Shown here: one piece after another, positions 9,980 through 19,278 of the stretch
How the letters are laid out: each line of letters starts with the position of its first letter
Position numbering within the stretch: position 1 is the first letter of the stretch
NCBI GenBank assembly: GCA_963783445.1
Contig: CAWANP010000015.1
Location: forward strand, 310,001 to 374,000
Direction: 5' to 3'
Length of the DNA: 64,000 bases
From: CAWANP01 sp963783445
GTDB lineage: Bacteria; Chloroflexota; Anaerolineae; JAAYZQ01
Notes under the pieces: model-generated
Told to the model about the DNA's origin: nothing
The model's database searches: none
Seen by the model: only the letters and a program-made list of their open reading frames with translations
Translations under genes and position numbers: made by a program

Positions 9980-10064
9980 CCTCTCCGGTCGCCGGTGGTC
10001 CAGGGGCCACTGGTCCTATCTCTGCCTTGAGCATCGCGCTTGCCACAAGGAGTGTCCCAACCAG

Positions 10065-10793
10065 ATGCAACTCTACTTTATCCGTCACGCCCAATCAGAG
10101 AACAATGCCCGCTTTGTGGAAACCGGCTCTATGGCCAGTCGCACACCGGATCCGGATCTGACCCCCACCGGCCGGCTGCAGGCGCGCGTGCTGGCCGAAT
10201 TCCTGAAGCAGTATCGCCCGAAACCCGACGTACAGCCCACCGGCCACGATCCGCAGAACCTTGGTGGCTTTGGCTTCACCCACCTCTACTGCAGCTTGAT
10301 GGTCCGCTCGATTGTGACGGGAACAGAGCTGGCCCGGGCACTGGAGCTGCCCTTGGTCGCCTGGGTAGACCTGCACGAAACGGGGGGTATCCATGACCTC
10401 GACCGGGAAACGGAGGAGCGCGTTGGCCTGCCTGGCAGGAACCGAGCCTATTTTGAGCGCAACCATCCGGATCTGGGATTGCCTGCGGACTTGGGCGAAG
10501 AGGGGTGGTGGAACCGGCCTTATGAAGATCGTGAGCAGAGACGGCACCGCGCCCGGCGTTTCTTGGGCGCATTGCTGCAGCGACACGGTGGCAGCCAGGA
10601 CCGGGTTGCTGTGATCAGCCACGGCGGCTTCTACAACCACTTCTTGCGCGCTGTCCTTGACCTCCCTGAGGAGGACCAGGCGTGGTTCACGCTCAACAAC
10701 ACGGCCATTACCCGCATCGACTTTGAGGGCGAGCAGACCTGGGTGAGCTACATGAACCGCCTGGAGTTTATGCCCGAGGAACTGATCACCTAG
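10065..10793 (+). CDS. Histidine phosphatase family (phosphoglycerate-mutase-like) protein
   Basis: ATG 10065 follows AAGGAG and places the RHA signature at residues 6-8 (MQLYFIRHAQSENN), as usual for this family; an upstream extension is not coding. The 242-aa protein has the phosphohistidine RHA motif at the N-terminus and the second catalytic histidine in ISHGGFYNHFLRA. It probably removes phosphate from a small soluble substrate by a phospho-His intermediate. Members range from phosphoglycerate mutases to sugar-phosphate or cofactor phosphatases, and the sequence does not settle which. It is separated from the hydrolase upstream by its own promoter. Confidence 0.87.
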   Translation: MQLYFIRHAQSENNARFVETGSMASRTPDPDLTPTGRLQARVLAEFLKQYRPKPDVQPTGHDPQNLGGFGFTHLYCSLMVRSIVTGTELARALELPLVAWVDLHETGGIHDLDRETEERVGLPGRNRAYFERNHPDLGLPADLGEEGWWNRPYEDREQRRHRARRFLGALLQRHGGSQDRVAVISHGGFYNHFLRAVLDLPEEDQAWFTLNNTAITRIDFEGEQTWVSYMNRLEFMPEELIT

Positions 10794-10860
10794 CTTGCCC
10801 AATTCGCTCAAACATGCAGTGAGAGGCGCGAGCTCTGGAACTGCTGACCGTGGACTCTGG

Positions 10861-11631
10861 CTAGTCCTTTCCCCAAAGCATCTCAGGGCCGGATGCGGGA
10901 ACCTGGCGCAGGTTTTGGGGCAGCGGGCCACTGAGGTCGTTGCCATAGAGGCTGAGCATCCGGAGATTGCCAAGCTGGCCCAATTCAGTGGGAATGCTGC
11001 CGGTCAGATTGTTGCTGCTCAAGAACAGGCCCTCGAGCTTGGACAGGCTCCCCAGCTCGGGGGGGATGCTGCCTCCCAGTTGATTATCGCGCAGCAAGAG
11101 GGCTCGCAGCTCGCCCAGGCCGCCCAATTCGGGTGGAATGGTGCCGGTCAGCTTGTTGCTGTCAAGATCCAGCTTTTGCAGGTTGGACAGATTACCCAGT
11201 TCGGGCGGTATGCTGCCACTCAGCTCATTGTTGTGCAGGATCAGAGTTTCCAGGTAGGCCAGCCCGCTCAGTTCGGCGGGGATGGTGCCAGAGAGATGGT
11301 TGAAGTACAGGCTGAGCGTCTTGAGCTGTTCTAGCTGGCCAAGCTCAGGCGCTAGGGTCCCTCGCAACTCGTCAAAGTTGATGCTGATGACTGTAACGTG
11401 GCCGGCGGAACAGGTCACGCCGAACCAGGTACAGGGGTCGGGGTCTACGAGCCAGCCCCGGCGATCCTTCCACTGAGAGCCATCCGTCTTTTCAAAAAAG
11501 GCGACCAGTGCGGCACATTCAGATGGAGGAATCTCTGTGACTCGCGCACATAGCCCCGTTTCTGGGACGCAGGCAAGGAGAAATAGGGCCACGATCATGG
11601 TACTTGAGGCTGCTTGCTTTTTTGATTGCAT
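10861..11631 (-). CDS. Leucine-rich-repeat lipoprotein (plant-type LRR)
   Basis: ATG 11631 is preceded closely by GGTAGGGG; a TTG four codons earlier is an alternative. The N-terminus is lipoprotein-like, with FLLAC at the lipobox. Next comes an LRR N-cap of the kind seen in plant receptor kinases (CAALVAFFEKTDGSQWK, then DPCTWFGVTC), and about six 24-residue repeats of the form L..L.L..N.LSG.IP.ELG.L. The repeats form a solenoid that normally binds protein or polysaccharide ligands outside the cell. There is no catalytic domain. The gene is convergent with the phosphatase, and the intergenic space is only about 65 nt. Confidence 0.85.
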   Translation of the reverse strand: MQSKKQAASSTMIVALFLLACVPETGLCARVTEIPPSECAALVAFFEKTDGSQWKDRRGWLVDPDPCTWFGVTCSAGHVTVISINFDELRGTLAPELGQLEQLKTLSLYFNHLSGTIPAELSGLAYLETLILHNNELSGSIPPELGNLSNLQKLDLDSNKLTGTIPPELGGLGELRALLLRDNQLGGSIPPELGSLSKLEGLFLSSNNLTGSIPTELGQLGNLRMLSLYGNDLSGPLPQNLRQVPASGPEMLWGKD

Positions 11632-11934
11632 GTCCCCTACCAAGAATCCGCCTGGCCCCGTTCAGTAAAGGTGGGAAGTGACTCGGGGACAGCCTTGGAA
11701 TCGGCCTGGCGACCAATCTGCACACTCATAGTGAGAAAACCCCTGCTTGATGTCTGCGTTACGCTTCCTACGGGAGTTCTGCTACCCTTTGTACCCGGTC
11801 GACGCGTACCCGGTCGCCAGTGTGCGGCCGTGCGGTCGTAGCGTCACGGATGACCACCGCGGCGCTGAGGAACAGGAGCATGCGGCTGCAAAGATAGTCA
11901 GGTGTTTTGGTTCAGGTACCCTGTTTGCCCGAGG
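11632..11934. other. Intergenic region upstream of the pst operon
   Basis: No gene or RNA is recognised between the divergent LRR lipoprotein and the pst promoter. The sequence has no sustained coding frame. A minus-strand promoter for the LRR gene should lie here but none is clear. Confidence 0.4.
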
Positions 11935-11962
11935 TGGACAAAATGGAACAAAATGGTATAAT
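11935..11962 (+). promoter_or_regulatory. pst operon promoter with direct repeat between -35 and -10
   Basis: TGGACA (11935-11940), 16 nt, TATAAT (11957-11962). The spacer carries a perfect direct repeat, ACAAAATGG at 11938-11946 and 11948-11956, with a 10-nt period. Two repeats one helical turn apart are what a PhoB/PhoP-type dimer binds. The assignment to phosphate control is inferred from the operon downstream. Confidence 0.65.
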
Positions 11963-12021
11963 GGGGTCAGCCGGGCTGGGGGCTCAACCCATGGCCGCTA
12001 CAGCAAAAGAGGACTACCCTG

Positions 12022-12943
12022 ATGCAGCTTTCGCCGACACCGCGCCGTGTCAAGACAACTCTGTCGCTGGTCTGTTTGTTAACGATAGGCACGATTTGCC
12101 TGCTGGCCGGATGTGGACCGAGAGAATCCGGGTCTGTGGGTGGAGCGACAGGGGCCGCCGAGTCCATCGAGAACAAGGGCTCTGATACGCTGGTCAACCT
12201 GGCCCTGGCCTGGGCTGAAGCCTACATGCCGCGCTCATCCTGAGGTGCGCATCTCGGTCACCGGGGGCGGATCGGGCACCGGCATCGCGGCCATGATCAA
12301 TGGCACGGTGGACATTGCCAATGCCTCGCGGGCCATGAAAGCCGAGGAGATCGACGGCTGCCCAGGAGAATGGCATCATCGCCGATCGAGTTTGTCGTCG
12401 CCCGCGATGCCATCGCCGTCGTCGTCCATCCCTCCAACCCGGTCGACTCAGCTCACGCTCCAGCAGATCTCGGACATCTACACGCGCAAGATCACCAACT
12501 GGAGCGAGGTGGGCGGCGAGGATCGGCCCATCGTCCTGCTCTCCCGCGAGTCCAACTCGGGCACCTATGTCTACTTTTTGGAGAACGTGGTCCGCCAGGG
12601 CGACAAGAAGAGCGAGCTGCTCTTTTCGCCCGACACGCTGCTGATGCCTTCTTCGGAGGGGATCAGCGCCGAGGTGCGCCAGAACCCCAACGCCATCGGC
12701 TATGATGGCCTGGGCTATGTGACTCCCGACCAGAAGGTGCTGCGCCGTGGCCCGCGATGCCGGTGGCCCCTACGTGCTGCCTTCGGTCGCCACGGTCAAC
12801 GATGGCACCTATCCGATCTCGCGCCCGCTGTTCATGTACACCGCCGGCGAGCCGGCGGGCGAGATCAAGGACTATCTGGACTGGGTGCTGACGCGAAGGG
12901 CAGGATCTGGTGATCGGAACTGGGCTTTGTCCCGCTTCAATGA
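12022..12943 (+). CDS. pstS: Phosphate ABC transporter, substrate-binding lipoprotein (apparent frameshifts)
   Basis: ATG 12022 follows AGAGGA. The signal peptide ends in LLAGC, so this is a lipoprotein exposed outside the membrane. PstS features follow: GSDTLVNLALAWAEAY, VTGGGSGTGIAAMINGTVDI, LTLQQISDIYTRKITNWSEVGG, SRESNSGTYVYF, NPNAIGYDGLGYV and RPLFMYTAGEP. They bind phosphate and pass it to PstCA. They are spread over three frames, with breaks near 12235, 12370-12440, 12745 and 12895-12920. The reconstructed length of about 307 aa fits the family. It is the first gene of pstS-pstC-pstA-pstB-pstB-phoU. Confidence 0.85.
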
Positions 12944-13020
12944 GTCCAGCGGATGGGACACTGTACGGGTGTTCAGAGAACATGCAGTACGAGATGCCCA
13001 GTGAGGCGAGGAGATAGCCA

Positions 13021-13924
13021 TTGAATGATACCGGTCCCCGTCGGCGCTGGCTCGAGTTCTGCCATCGAGGCCCTCGATCCGGGTCGTGGGCTTTTCCAGC
13101 ATTGGCTTTGTGGTCCTCATCTTTTTCTTCCTGCTGCGCGAGGGATTGCCCTTCTTTTTCGAGGTGCCGCCGGGCAATCTGCTGGGCACGCGCTGGTATC
13201 CCACCTTTGACCTCTTTGGCATGCTGCCGCTGATCCTGGGCTCGATCCTGGTCACGGTGACGGCCATCGCCATCGCCCTGCCCCTGGGCGTGGCGACGGC
13301 CGTCTTTGTGCGCGAGGTCGCGCCCAACTGGGCGCGCGAGATCCTCAAGCCGCTGATCGAGGTGCTGGCCGGCATTCCCTCGGTCGTGCTGGGCTTCTTT
13401 GGCATGACGCTGCTGGCCCCGTTCGTCCGCGAGGGGCTGGGCGCGCCCACCGGGCTGACGGCCTTTACCGGCGCGCTGATCCTGGCCTACATGGCGCTGC
13501 CGACGATCATCAGCGTGGCCGAGGATGCCCTCGACGCGGTGCCCAAGAGCTATCGGGATGCCGGACTGGCCATGGGCGCCACCGCAATGGCAGACGATCT
13601 GGCGCGTGGTGGTGCCGGCGGCGCGCTCGGGGATCGTCACGGCGGTGATGTTGGGCATGGGGCGCGCCATCGGCGAGACGATGGCGGTGATGATGGTCAC
13701 AGGCAACGCCGCTCGCATGCCGCTCACCCTGGATTCGCTCTTCCGCCCGGTGCGCACCATGACGGCCACCATCGCCGCCGAGATGGGCGAGGTGGCCCAG
13801 GGCAGCACGCACTACCACGCCCTCTTTGGCATTGGCATCATCCTCTTTCTGCTCACCTTTGCCATCAACCTGGCCGCCGCCTCGACGATCTTTCAGAAAG
13901 CGGCGGCGAGGAGGGCTGCGCTGA
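13021..13924 (+). CDS. pstC: Phosphate ABC transporter permease PstC (apparent frameshifts)
   Basis: TTG 13021 has GAGGAG upstream and opens NDTGPRRRWLEF. After a break near 13060 the frame continues as a six-helix permease: IGFVVLIFFFLLREGLPFF, FDLFGMLPLILGSILVT, the EVLAGIPSVVLGFFG turn and DALDAVPKSYRDAGLAMGAT. A base change near 13585 shifts it to WRVVVPAARSGIVTAVMLG and GRAIGETMAVMM. It forms the membrane channel with PstA. The stop TGA 13922-13924 overlaps the ATG of pstA as TGATG, which implies translational coupling and shows that the fused pstC-pstA frame is an artefact of indels. Confidence 0.84.
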
Positions 13925-14781
13925 TGAATCGTCATCTGGGTGCAGCGGCTCGGCTTTGTCCTGCTGGCTCTTGCTAGCGCTGGTGGTGGTCGTGCCGATC
14001 CTGCTGGTCGTCGGCATCATCTTTGTGCGCGGGATCGGGGCCATCAACTGGGAGTTCCTCACTGCCATGCCGCGCGATGGGATGAAGGCCGGGGGCATCT
14101 TTCCGGCCATCGTCGGCACCTTGCTGCTGACCCTGGGCACGGCGGTGGTGGCGATCCCGGTGGGCGTGGGGGGCGCGATCTATCTGTCCGAGTATGCCCG
14201 GGACACCTGGCTCACGCGCGCCATCCGGCTGGCCATCATCAACCTGGCCGGCATTCCCTCGGTGGTCTATGGCCTCTTTGGCCTGGGCCTGTTTGTGCTC
14301 TTTTTGCAGTTCGGCACCTCCATCCTGGCTGGTTCCCTGACGCTGGCCATCATGACCCTGCCGATCATCATCAGCACCTCCGAAGAGGCGCTGCGCGCTG
14401 TGCCTACCGAGTTCCGCACGGTGAGCGCCAGCCTGGGCGGCACGCGCTGGCAGGGCATCCGCCACGTCGTGCTGCCCCAGGCGCTGCCGGGCATCATCAC
14501 CGGCGTCATCCTGGGCCTGCTGCGCGCGGCGGGCGAGACGGCGCCCATCCTCTTTACCGTGGCCGCCTTTTACCTGCCCCGCCTGCCCCGCTCGCTCTTT
14601 GACCAGACCATGGCCTTGCCCTACCATCTCTATGTGATCAGCACCCAGGTGCCCGGCATGCCGGTGAAGATCCAGTACGGCACGGCGCTGGTGCTGCTGG
14701 CTCTTGGTGCTCTCGCTGAACATCGTGGCGACGATCATCCGCAGCTATCTATCAGGCGGAGACGGCAGTGGTAGCAGATGA
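13924..14781 (+). CDS. pstA: Phosphate ABC transporter permease PstA (apparent frameshifts)
   Basis: It starts at ATG 13924 (MNRHL), overlapping the pstC stop. After a break near 13945 it reads VVVVPILLVVGIIFVRGIGA, NWEFLTAMPRDGMKAGGIFP, LAGIPSVVYGLFGLG, SEEALRAVPTEFRTVSASLG, and the coupling-helix region VLPQALPGIITGVILGLLRAAGETAP, all typical of PstA. Another break near 14703 leads to LSLNIVATIIRSYLSGG and TGA at 14779-14781. The stop overlaps the pstB start as ATGA. It is the second channel half of the phosphate importer. Confidence 0.85.
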
Positions 14782-15546
14782 CAAAGCCTGACACCAAAGA
14801 TCCAGATCGATCAACTGAGCTATTCCTACGACGGCGAGGCCGGCGCTGCGAGGATGTCACGCTCGACGTTCCCGCCAACGCCGTGACCGTCTCTTTGGCC
14901 CGGCCGGCGGCGGCAAGACGACGCTGCTGCGCCTGATCAACCGGCTGAACGATCTGGTGGAGGACACCACGATGTCCGGCCGCATCTTGCTGGACGGACA
15001 GGATATCTATGCCCCGGGTATCGACGTCACCGATCTGCGCCGGCGGGTGGGCATGGTCTTTGCCCTGCCCCTGCCCCTGCCGGGCACGATCCGCGAGAAT
15101 GTGCTCTATGGTCCCCGGCTGGCCGGGATCCGGGACCAGGCCTGGCTGGACGAGATCCTCGATCGCAGCTCTAACCCAGGCGGCGCTTGTGGGATGAGGT
15201 CAAGGACCGCCTCGACGACCCCGCCAGCTCGCTGTCCGGCGGGCAGCAGCAGCGGCTCTGCATCGCCCGCAGCCTGGCCCTGGAGCCCGAGGTGCTGCTG
15301 CTCGACGAGCCCACCTCGGGCTGGACCCCATCTCCACCGGCAAGGTGGAGGAATCGCTCTACCGAACTGAAGCAAGAGTACACCATCGTCATTGTCCCGC
15401 ACAGCGTCCAGCAGGCGGCGCGCGTGGCCGACTATGCGGCCTTCTTCCTGATGGGCGAGCTGGTCGAGCACCGGCCCGGAACCGAGATCTTTACCACGCC
15501 TCAGGACCAGCGCACCGAGGACTATGTCACCGGCCGGTTCGGATGA
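14778..15546 (+). CDS. pstB: Phosphate ABC transporter ATP-binding protein, first copy (apparent frameshifts)
   Basis: ATG 14778 overlaps the pstA stop. The reconstructed protein of about 255 aa has QIDQLSYSYDGEA, a P-loop FGPAGGGKTT in which the usual SGCGKS is altered, LLRLINRLNDL typical of PstB, ILLDGQDIY, the signature LSGGQQQRLCIARSLAL, Walker B VLLLDEPTSG and the switch histidine in VPHSVQQAARVADYAAFFLMGELVE. The EDYVTGRFG ending is the usual PstB tail. Frame breaks occur near 14810-14855, 14900, 15175 and 15320. It supplies ATP-driven power to PstCA. A second pstB follows directly. Confidence 0.85.
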
Positions 15547-16325
15547 GCGATCGAGGAGCAATCGATGCTATGAGCAAAATCCATGTCGGATCAACTGACC
15601 TTCTACTATGGCGACTTTGCGGCCCTGTCCGACATCTCCATGGAGATCCGTGAGCGTGCAGATCACGGCCCTGATCGGTCCATCGGGCTGCGGCAAGTCT
15701 ACCTTCCTGCGCTGCCTGAACCGGATGAACGACACCATCCCCGGCACCCGGGTCGAGGGCCAGGTGTTGCTGGATGGCCAGGACATCTATGCCCCCGGCA
15801 CCGACGTGGTGGACCTGCGGCGGCGGGTGGGCATGGTCTTTCAGCGCCCCAACCCCTTTCCCCAGTCGGTCTATGACAACGTGGCCTTTGGCCCGCGGGT
15901 GCTGGGCATGGGCCGCGGGACGAGCCTGGACGAGATCGTCGAGCAGAGCCTGCGCGGGGCGGCCCTGTGGGACGAGGTCAAGGACAACCTCAAGCAGGAT
16001 GCGCTGAGTCTGTCTCTGGGCCAGCAGCAGCGGCTGTGCATCGCCCGGACCATCGCCGTCAAGCCCGAGGTGATCCTGATGGACGAGCCCTGCTCGGCCC
16101 TGGATCCGATCGACACGCTGCAGATCGAGGAGTTGATGCGCAAGCTCAAGGACGACTATAGCATCGTCATCGTCACCCACAACATGCAGCAGGCGGCCCG
16201 CGTCTCGGACTGGACGGGCTTTTTCTGGTTGGGCGAACTGGTCGAGTTTGGTGCGACTGAGCAGATCTTTACGCAGCCCGCAGCAGCAATTGACTGAGGA
16301 CTATGTCACCGGCCGGGCGGGGTAA
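15543..16325 (+). CDS. pstB: Phosphate ABC transporter ATP-binding protein, second copy (apparent frameshifts)
   Basis: ATG 15543 overlaps the stop of the first pstB (ATGA). Features: LTFYYGDFAAL, P-loop IGPSGCGKSTFLRCLNRMND, VLLDGQDIY, Q-loop MVFQRPNPFP, signature LSLGQQQRLCIART (LSGGQ altered to LSLGQ), Walker B VILMDEPCSALDP, switch region VTHNMQQAARVSDWTGFFWL, and the tail EDYVTGRAG. Breaks near 15590, 15650 and 16285 separate the frames. The two copies differ enough to be functional paralogues rather than an assembly duplicate. Two PstB subunits work per transporter, so a heterodimer is possible but untested. Confidence 0.86.
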
Positions 16326-16346
16326 AGGCTGGAAAGGAGCGATCGT

Positions 16347-17031
16347 ATGCCCAGAGAAGCGTTTGAGCGCGAGTTGCAGCGCCTGCAGGAAGAAATGCTG
16401 GTCCTGGCCAGCATGGTGGAGGAGGCCATCACCGAGTCGGTGGACAGCCTGAAGGCGCAGGATCTGGACTGTGCCCGTGCGGTTGATCGCAGGCCGACGA
16501 TGCCATCAACGAGAAACGCTTTGACATCGAAGACGAGTGCATGATCGCTATCGCCACCCAGCAGCCGATGGCCAGCGACCTGCGCATCCTGGCCGCCATC
16601 CTGGATATCGCCACCGAGCTGGAGCGCATCGGGGACTATGCCAAGGGCATTGCCCGGATCAACCTGATGATCGGCAAAGATCCCCTGATCAAACCGCTGA
16701 TCGATATCCCCCGCATGGCCAAGCAGGCGCGTCATGCTCCACCAGGCCCTGGAGGCCTTTGTCCAGCGGGACGTGGAGATGGCCAAGCGTCATTCCCAAC
16801 CAGGACGATGTGGTCGACGAGCTATACAACCAGGTCTACCGTGAGCTGATGACCTATGTGCTCAAGGATCCCAAGAACATCGACCAGGCCAACTATCTGC
16901 TGTGGGCGGCCCACAACCTGGAGCGCGCGGCCGACCGGGTGACCAACATCTGCGAGCGGGTGGTCTTTACGGTCACAGGACGCATGAAGGAGATCGACTC
17001 GGACGACTCGGGCCTGGAGAGTCTGTCGTAG
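16347..17031 (+). CDS. phoU: Phosphate transport system regulatory protein PhoU (apparent frameshifts)
   Basis: ATG 16347 follows AAAGGAG. The protein of about 228 aa is two PhoU helical repeats: FERELQRLQEEMLVLASMVE, DLDCARAV, then DDAINEKRFDIEDECMIAIA after a break near 16485, QQPMASDLRILAAILDIATE, LERIGDYAKGIARI, and in the second repeat VVDELYNQVYRELMTYVL and NLERAADRVTNICERVVFTV. The E/DxxxD metal-binding motifs of both repeats are present. PhoU links the Pst transporter to the Pho two-component system; no phoR/phoB pair is in the window. It closes the operon. Other breaks lie near 16735 and 16790. Confidence 0.86.
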
Positions 17032-17331
17032 GCTGCGGCTCTTCCAAAGTACTTGCAGGAAACGGGCGCGCTAAGTCCATTCGTCTGGTTGGCGTGACAG
17101 TGCCCCCTGGAGCGCTGACCACCGCCGGCAGCCGGCTCCGGCCATCGTAGATGGCAGTCGACTGCTGCTCCTGCGGCGCCAGCCCTTCCTGGGTGCTGGA
17201 GGCAGGATACGTCGCCGCCTTGCTTGTCATTCCAGCGGCATCCAAGAATCCCCCTTGCTTTCTGGTTCTCCCAACTGCCAGTCCCTTTGCATACTGCCCA
17301 TTAGAAATGCGTTAAACCGATGACGTATATC
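17032..17331. other. Intergenic region after phoU
   Basis: No gene, terminator with a T run or repeat is recognised in these 300 bases. Short hairpins such as GCCGGC-containing arms near 17125-17145 exist but are not distinctive. Confidence 0.4.
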
Positions 17332-17359
17332 TTGACAAACTGGAATACTGGGCTATAAT
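17332..17359 (+). promoter_or_regulatory. Strong promoter of the site-2 protease gene
   Basis: TTGACA (17332-17337), 16 nt, TATAAT (17354-17359). Both boxes are perfect. Transcription would start near 17366 and leave a leader of about 145 nt. Confidence 0.8.
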
Positions 17360-17393
17360 GGAATGGTAATTTGGTCCTAAGGTTTTCCATAAT

Positions 17394-17482
17394 CAGTGGG
17401 CTGTGAGCGTTCTCCTTGGTGTGCACTCCTCGCATTTTGGGCGTGGAAGTTCCTTCCAGGAGCCCCGAATGGGGGCCCACTG
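17394..17482 (+). promoter_or_regulatory. Structured 5' leader, possible cis-regulatory RNA
   Basis: CAGTGGGC (17394-17401) pairs perfectly with GCCCACTG (17475-17482) and encloses 73 nt. Inside is a second helix in which GGGC pairs with GCCC around a hairpin TGGAAG-TTC-CTTCCA. The closing helix ends just before the ribosome site of the protease gene. The arrangement resembles a riboswitch or protein-binding leader, but it matches no class I can name. Confidence 0.45.
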
Positions 17483-17510
17483 AAGAAGTCTGGTGAGGAG
17501 TTCTTTGGAA

Positions 17511-18683
17511 TTGAAGAATCTGTTTCGCACCGCCGCTGGCATCGGTACACAGAAGGGGTTTCTGGGTTTAGGAAGCATTTGGGGCATTCCGATCCGCCTG
17601 CACTTCAGTTGGTTCCTGATTGTGGCCCTGCTGACCTGGAGCCTCGCAACCCGCTACTTTCCACTTCAAAACATGACTGCAGGCACGGGTGCATCCTGGG
17701 CAGCTGGAGTCCTTGGCGCTCTGCTGGTTTTTGCCTCTGTGCTGCTGCACGAGGTGGGACACGCTGCGCTGGCTGTTCATGAGAATATCCCGGTGAGGAA
17801 CATCAGCCTACTCATGTTTGGGGGTGCAACCAGGATCGGCAAGAAGCCGCCGACGGCCCGCGCTGACCTCAGCATCGCCCTTTCCGGGCCGCTGGCTAGT
17901 CTGGCTCTTGCCGGCATGTTTGCGGGACTGGGAGCAGTGGCAGCGCGGGACTCGGCATGGAGTGCGCTTGCTGCGCTGCTGGTAACCATCAACCTGCTTC
18001 TGGCTTTTTCCAACCTGATCCCCGCCTTCCCCCTGGATGGGGGCCGGGCGCTGCGGGCGCTGCTCTGGCAATGGACGGGCAGCCGGTTCGATGCGACACG
18101 CTGGGCGTCGCGGTCCGGGCAGGTGTTTGCCCTCGCGAGCATCGGACTGGGTATCGTCCTTATCGTCTTGGGCAGCCTCTGGGCTGGTCTGCTGCTGGCT
18201 ATTGTGGGCCTGTATCTCCTCAATGTGTCGCGAGCAAGCCTCAAGCAGCTTCGTCTTCAGGATCTGGTTGCCGGGCTCAAAGTTCGCGACGTGGTGCTCG
18301 TGCCCTGCTTGGCGGTGCCCGGTGGCTTGCCGCTGGACAGTCTGGTCCAGGATCGCATCCCGGGGGAGGATGCGCGCTGCTTTGTCGTCACGGAGGGTGA
18401 CGATCAGCGGGGCCTGATCACCCTGGAGGCTGCCAAGGCCGCGATCTCGAATGGGCAGGACAGACTGGCTGCGAGCAAACTCATGGTCCCTTTAGCGTCG
18501 GCTTCTCTGGCGACCGCAGATGACGGCGCGTGGGATCTGCTGGAGAGAATGGTTGGTAGCGAGACCGATGTGTTCCCGGTGACGGACCATGGACGTCTCC
18601 TGGGCTTACTCACGCGCGAGAACCTGTGGGATCACATCCGCCGGCAAGGCCAGCAGGCAGAAACGCATCAGGATCAGCGGTAG
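17511..18683 (+). CDS. Site-2 protease family intramembrane metalloprotease with CBS-like C-terminus
   Basis: TTG 17511 is chosen because GAGGAG lies 10 nt upstream; GTG 17493 is the alternative. The 390-aa membrane protein has about six helices, the zinc-binding HEVGH (80-84) in a helix, and the second metal site FPLDGGR (D176). It resembles the rhizobial/archaeal M50 group with GIPIRLHFSWF at the N-terminus and two CBS-like halves after residue 250, including VFPVTDHGRLLGLLTRENLW. Such enzymes cut membrane-anchored regulators, often anti-sigma factors. No obvious substrate gene is adjacent. Expression is driven by a strong promoter and a structured leader. Confidence 0.9.
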   Translation: MKNLFRTAAGIGTQKGFLGLGSIWGIPIRLHFSWFLIVALLTWSLATRYFPLQNMTAGTGASWAAGVLGALLVFASVLLHEVGHAALAVHENIPVRNISLLMFGGATRIGKKPPTARADLSIALSGPLASLALAGMFAGLGAVAARDSAWSALAALLVTINLLLAFSNLIPAFPLDGGRALRALLWQWTGSRFDATRWASRSGQVFALASIGLGIVLIVLGSLWAGLLLAIVGLYLLNVSRASLKQLRLQDLVAGLKVRDVVLVPCLAVPGGLPLDSLVQDRIPGEDARCFVVTEGDDQRGLITLEAAKAAISNGQDRLAASKLMVPLASASLATADDGAWDLLERMVGSETDVFPVTDHGRLLGLLTRENLWDHIRRQGQQAETHQDQR

Positions 18684-18697
18684 ACATCCTCCACCAT

Positions 18698-18727
18698 TTG
18701 TGCTAGTCCCGGCCTCTGTGCTATACT
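18698..18727 (+). promoter_or_regulatory. Probable promoter of the small membrane protein gene
   Basis: TTGTGC (18698-18703), 18 nt, TATACT (18722-18727). Confidence 0.5.
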
Positions 18728-18765
18728 GTGACCCACGCAGCAAAGAAGGAGGACACCGGGCACCG

Positions 18766-19173
18766 ATGACCCAAGAGCATCCCGGACGACCATTGCCAAT
18801 TACTTTCCTGGCAGTATTGCTCGTCCTGTTTGGAATCTTGGCCTTCGTGGGCTCGGCCTTTCTCTGGGGGCAGGGCTTTGTTCTCGATGCGCCTGAAGGC
18901 ACAGACTTCGCCTTTCCTGTGACCGACATCCTAGTGAACGCGCCGGCTTCCTGGTTGACGGCCGCCGGCCTCTGGAAGCTGAGGCGATTTGGCTACCTGG
19001 GCTCGTATTTTGTCGCCGGGTTCTATATCTATGCCTCGGTGTACATCTTTGTTGAGGTCTTTCGGAGCGGCCCGCCTTACCCCATCGAGATCGTTGTTCC
19101 CCAGATATTGGCCATCCTGGTGGCTATCGCGCTACTGGTCTTTCCGGACCGCTACCGGGATCGCTTTGCCTAG
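18766..19173 (+). CDS. Small four-helix membrane protein, function unknown
   Basis: ATG 18766 follows AAGGAGG at a slightly long spacing and sits after its own promoter. The 135-aa protein has hydrophobic segments near 10-30, 50-65, 75-92 and 105-122. Charged turns such as DAPEGTDF and RYRDRFA lie between or after them. No catalytic motif or family is recognised. It is not in an evident operon with either neighbour, although the CDGSH gene follows at about 105 nt. Confidence 0.75.
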   Translation: MTQEHPGRPLPITFLAVLLVLFGILAFVGSAFLWGQGFVLDAPEGTDFAFPVTDILVNAPASWLTAAGLWKLRRFGYLGSYFVAGFYIYASVYIFVEVFRSGPPYPIEIVVPQILAILVAIALLVFPDRYRDRFA

Positions 19174-19278
19174 AATGCAGGCTTTCCTCTTGCCGCCCTC
19201 GGGCCTTGTGCCAGGCGGACGTGCTCTTGGGGCAATACCGTGGCAGACTAGGTCTGGCCATGAATCTGGAGTTTTTGC

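Noticed and set aside
10861..11600. A plus-strand gene antisense to the LRR protein
   Set aside because: The long plus frame is a shadow of the repeats and has no ribosome site or family features.
13086..14774. A single 562-residue permease joining PstC and PstA
   Set aside because: It mixes two complete permease halves through frame breaks; the TGATG overlap at 13922-13926 marks the real pstC stop and pstA start.
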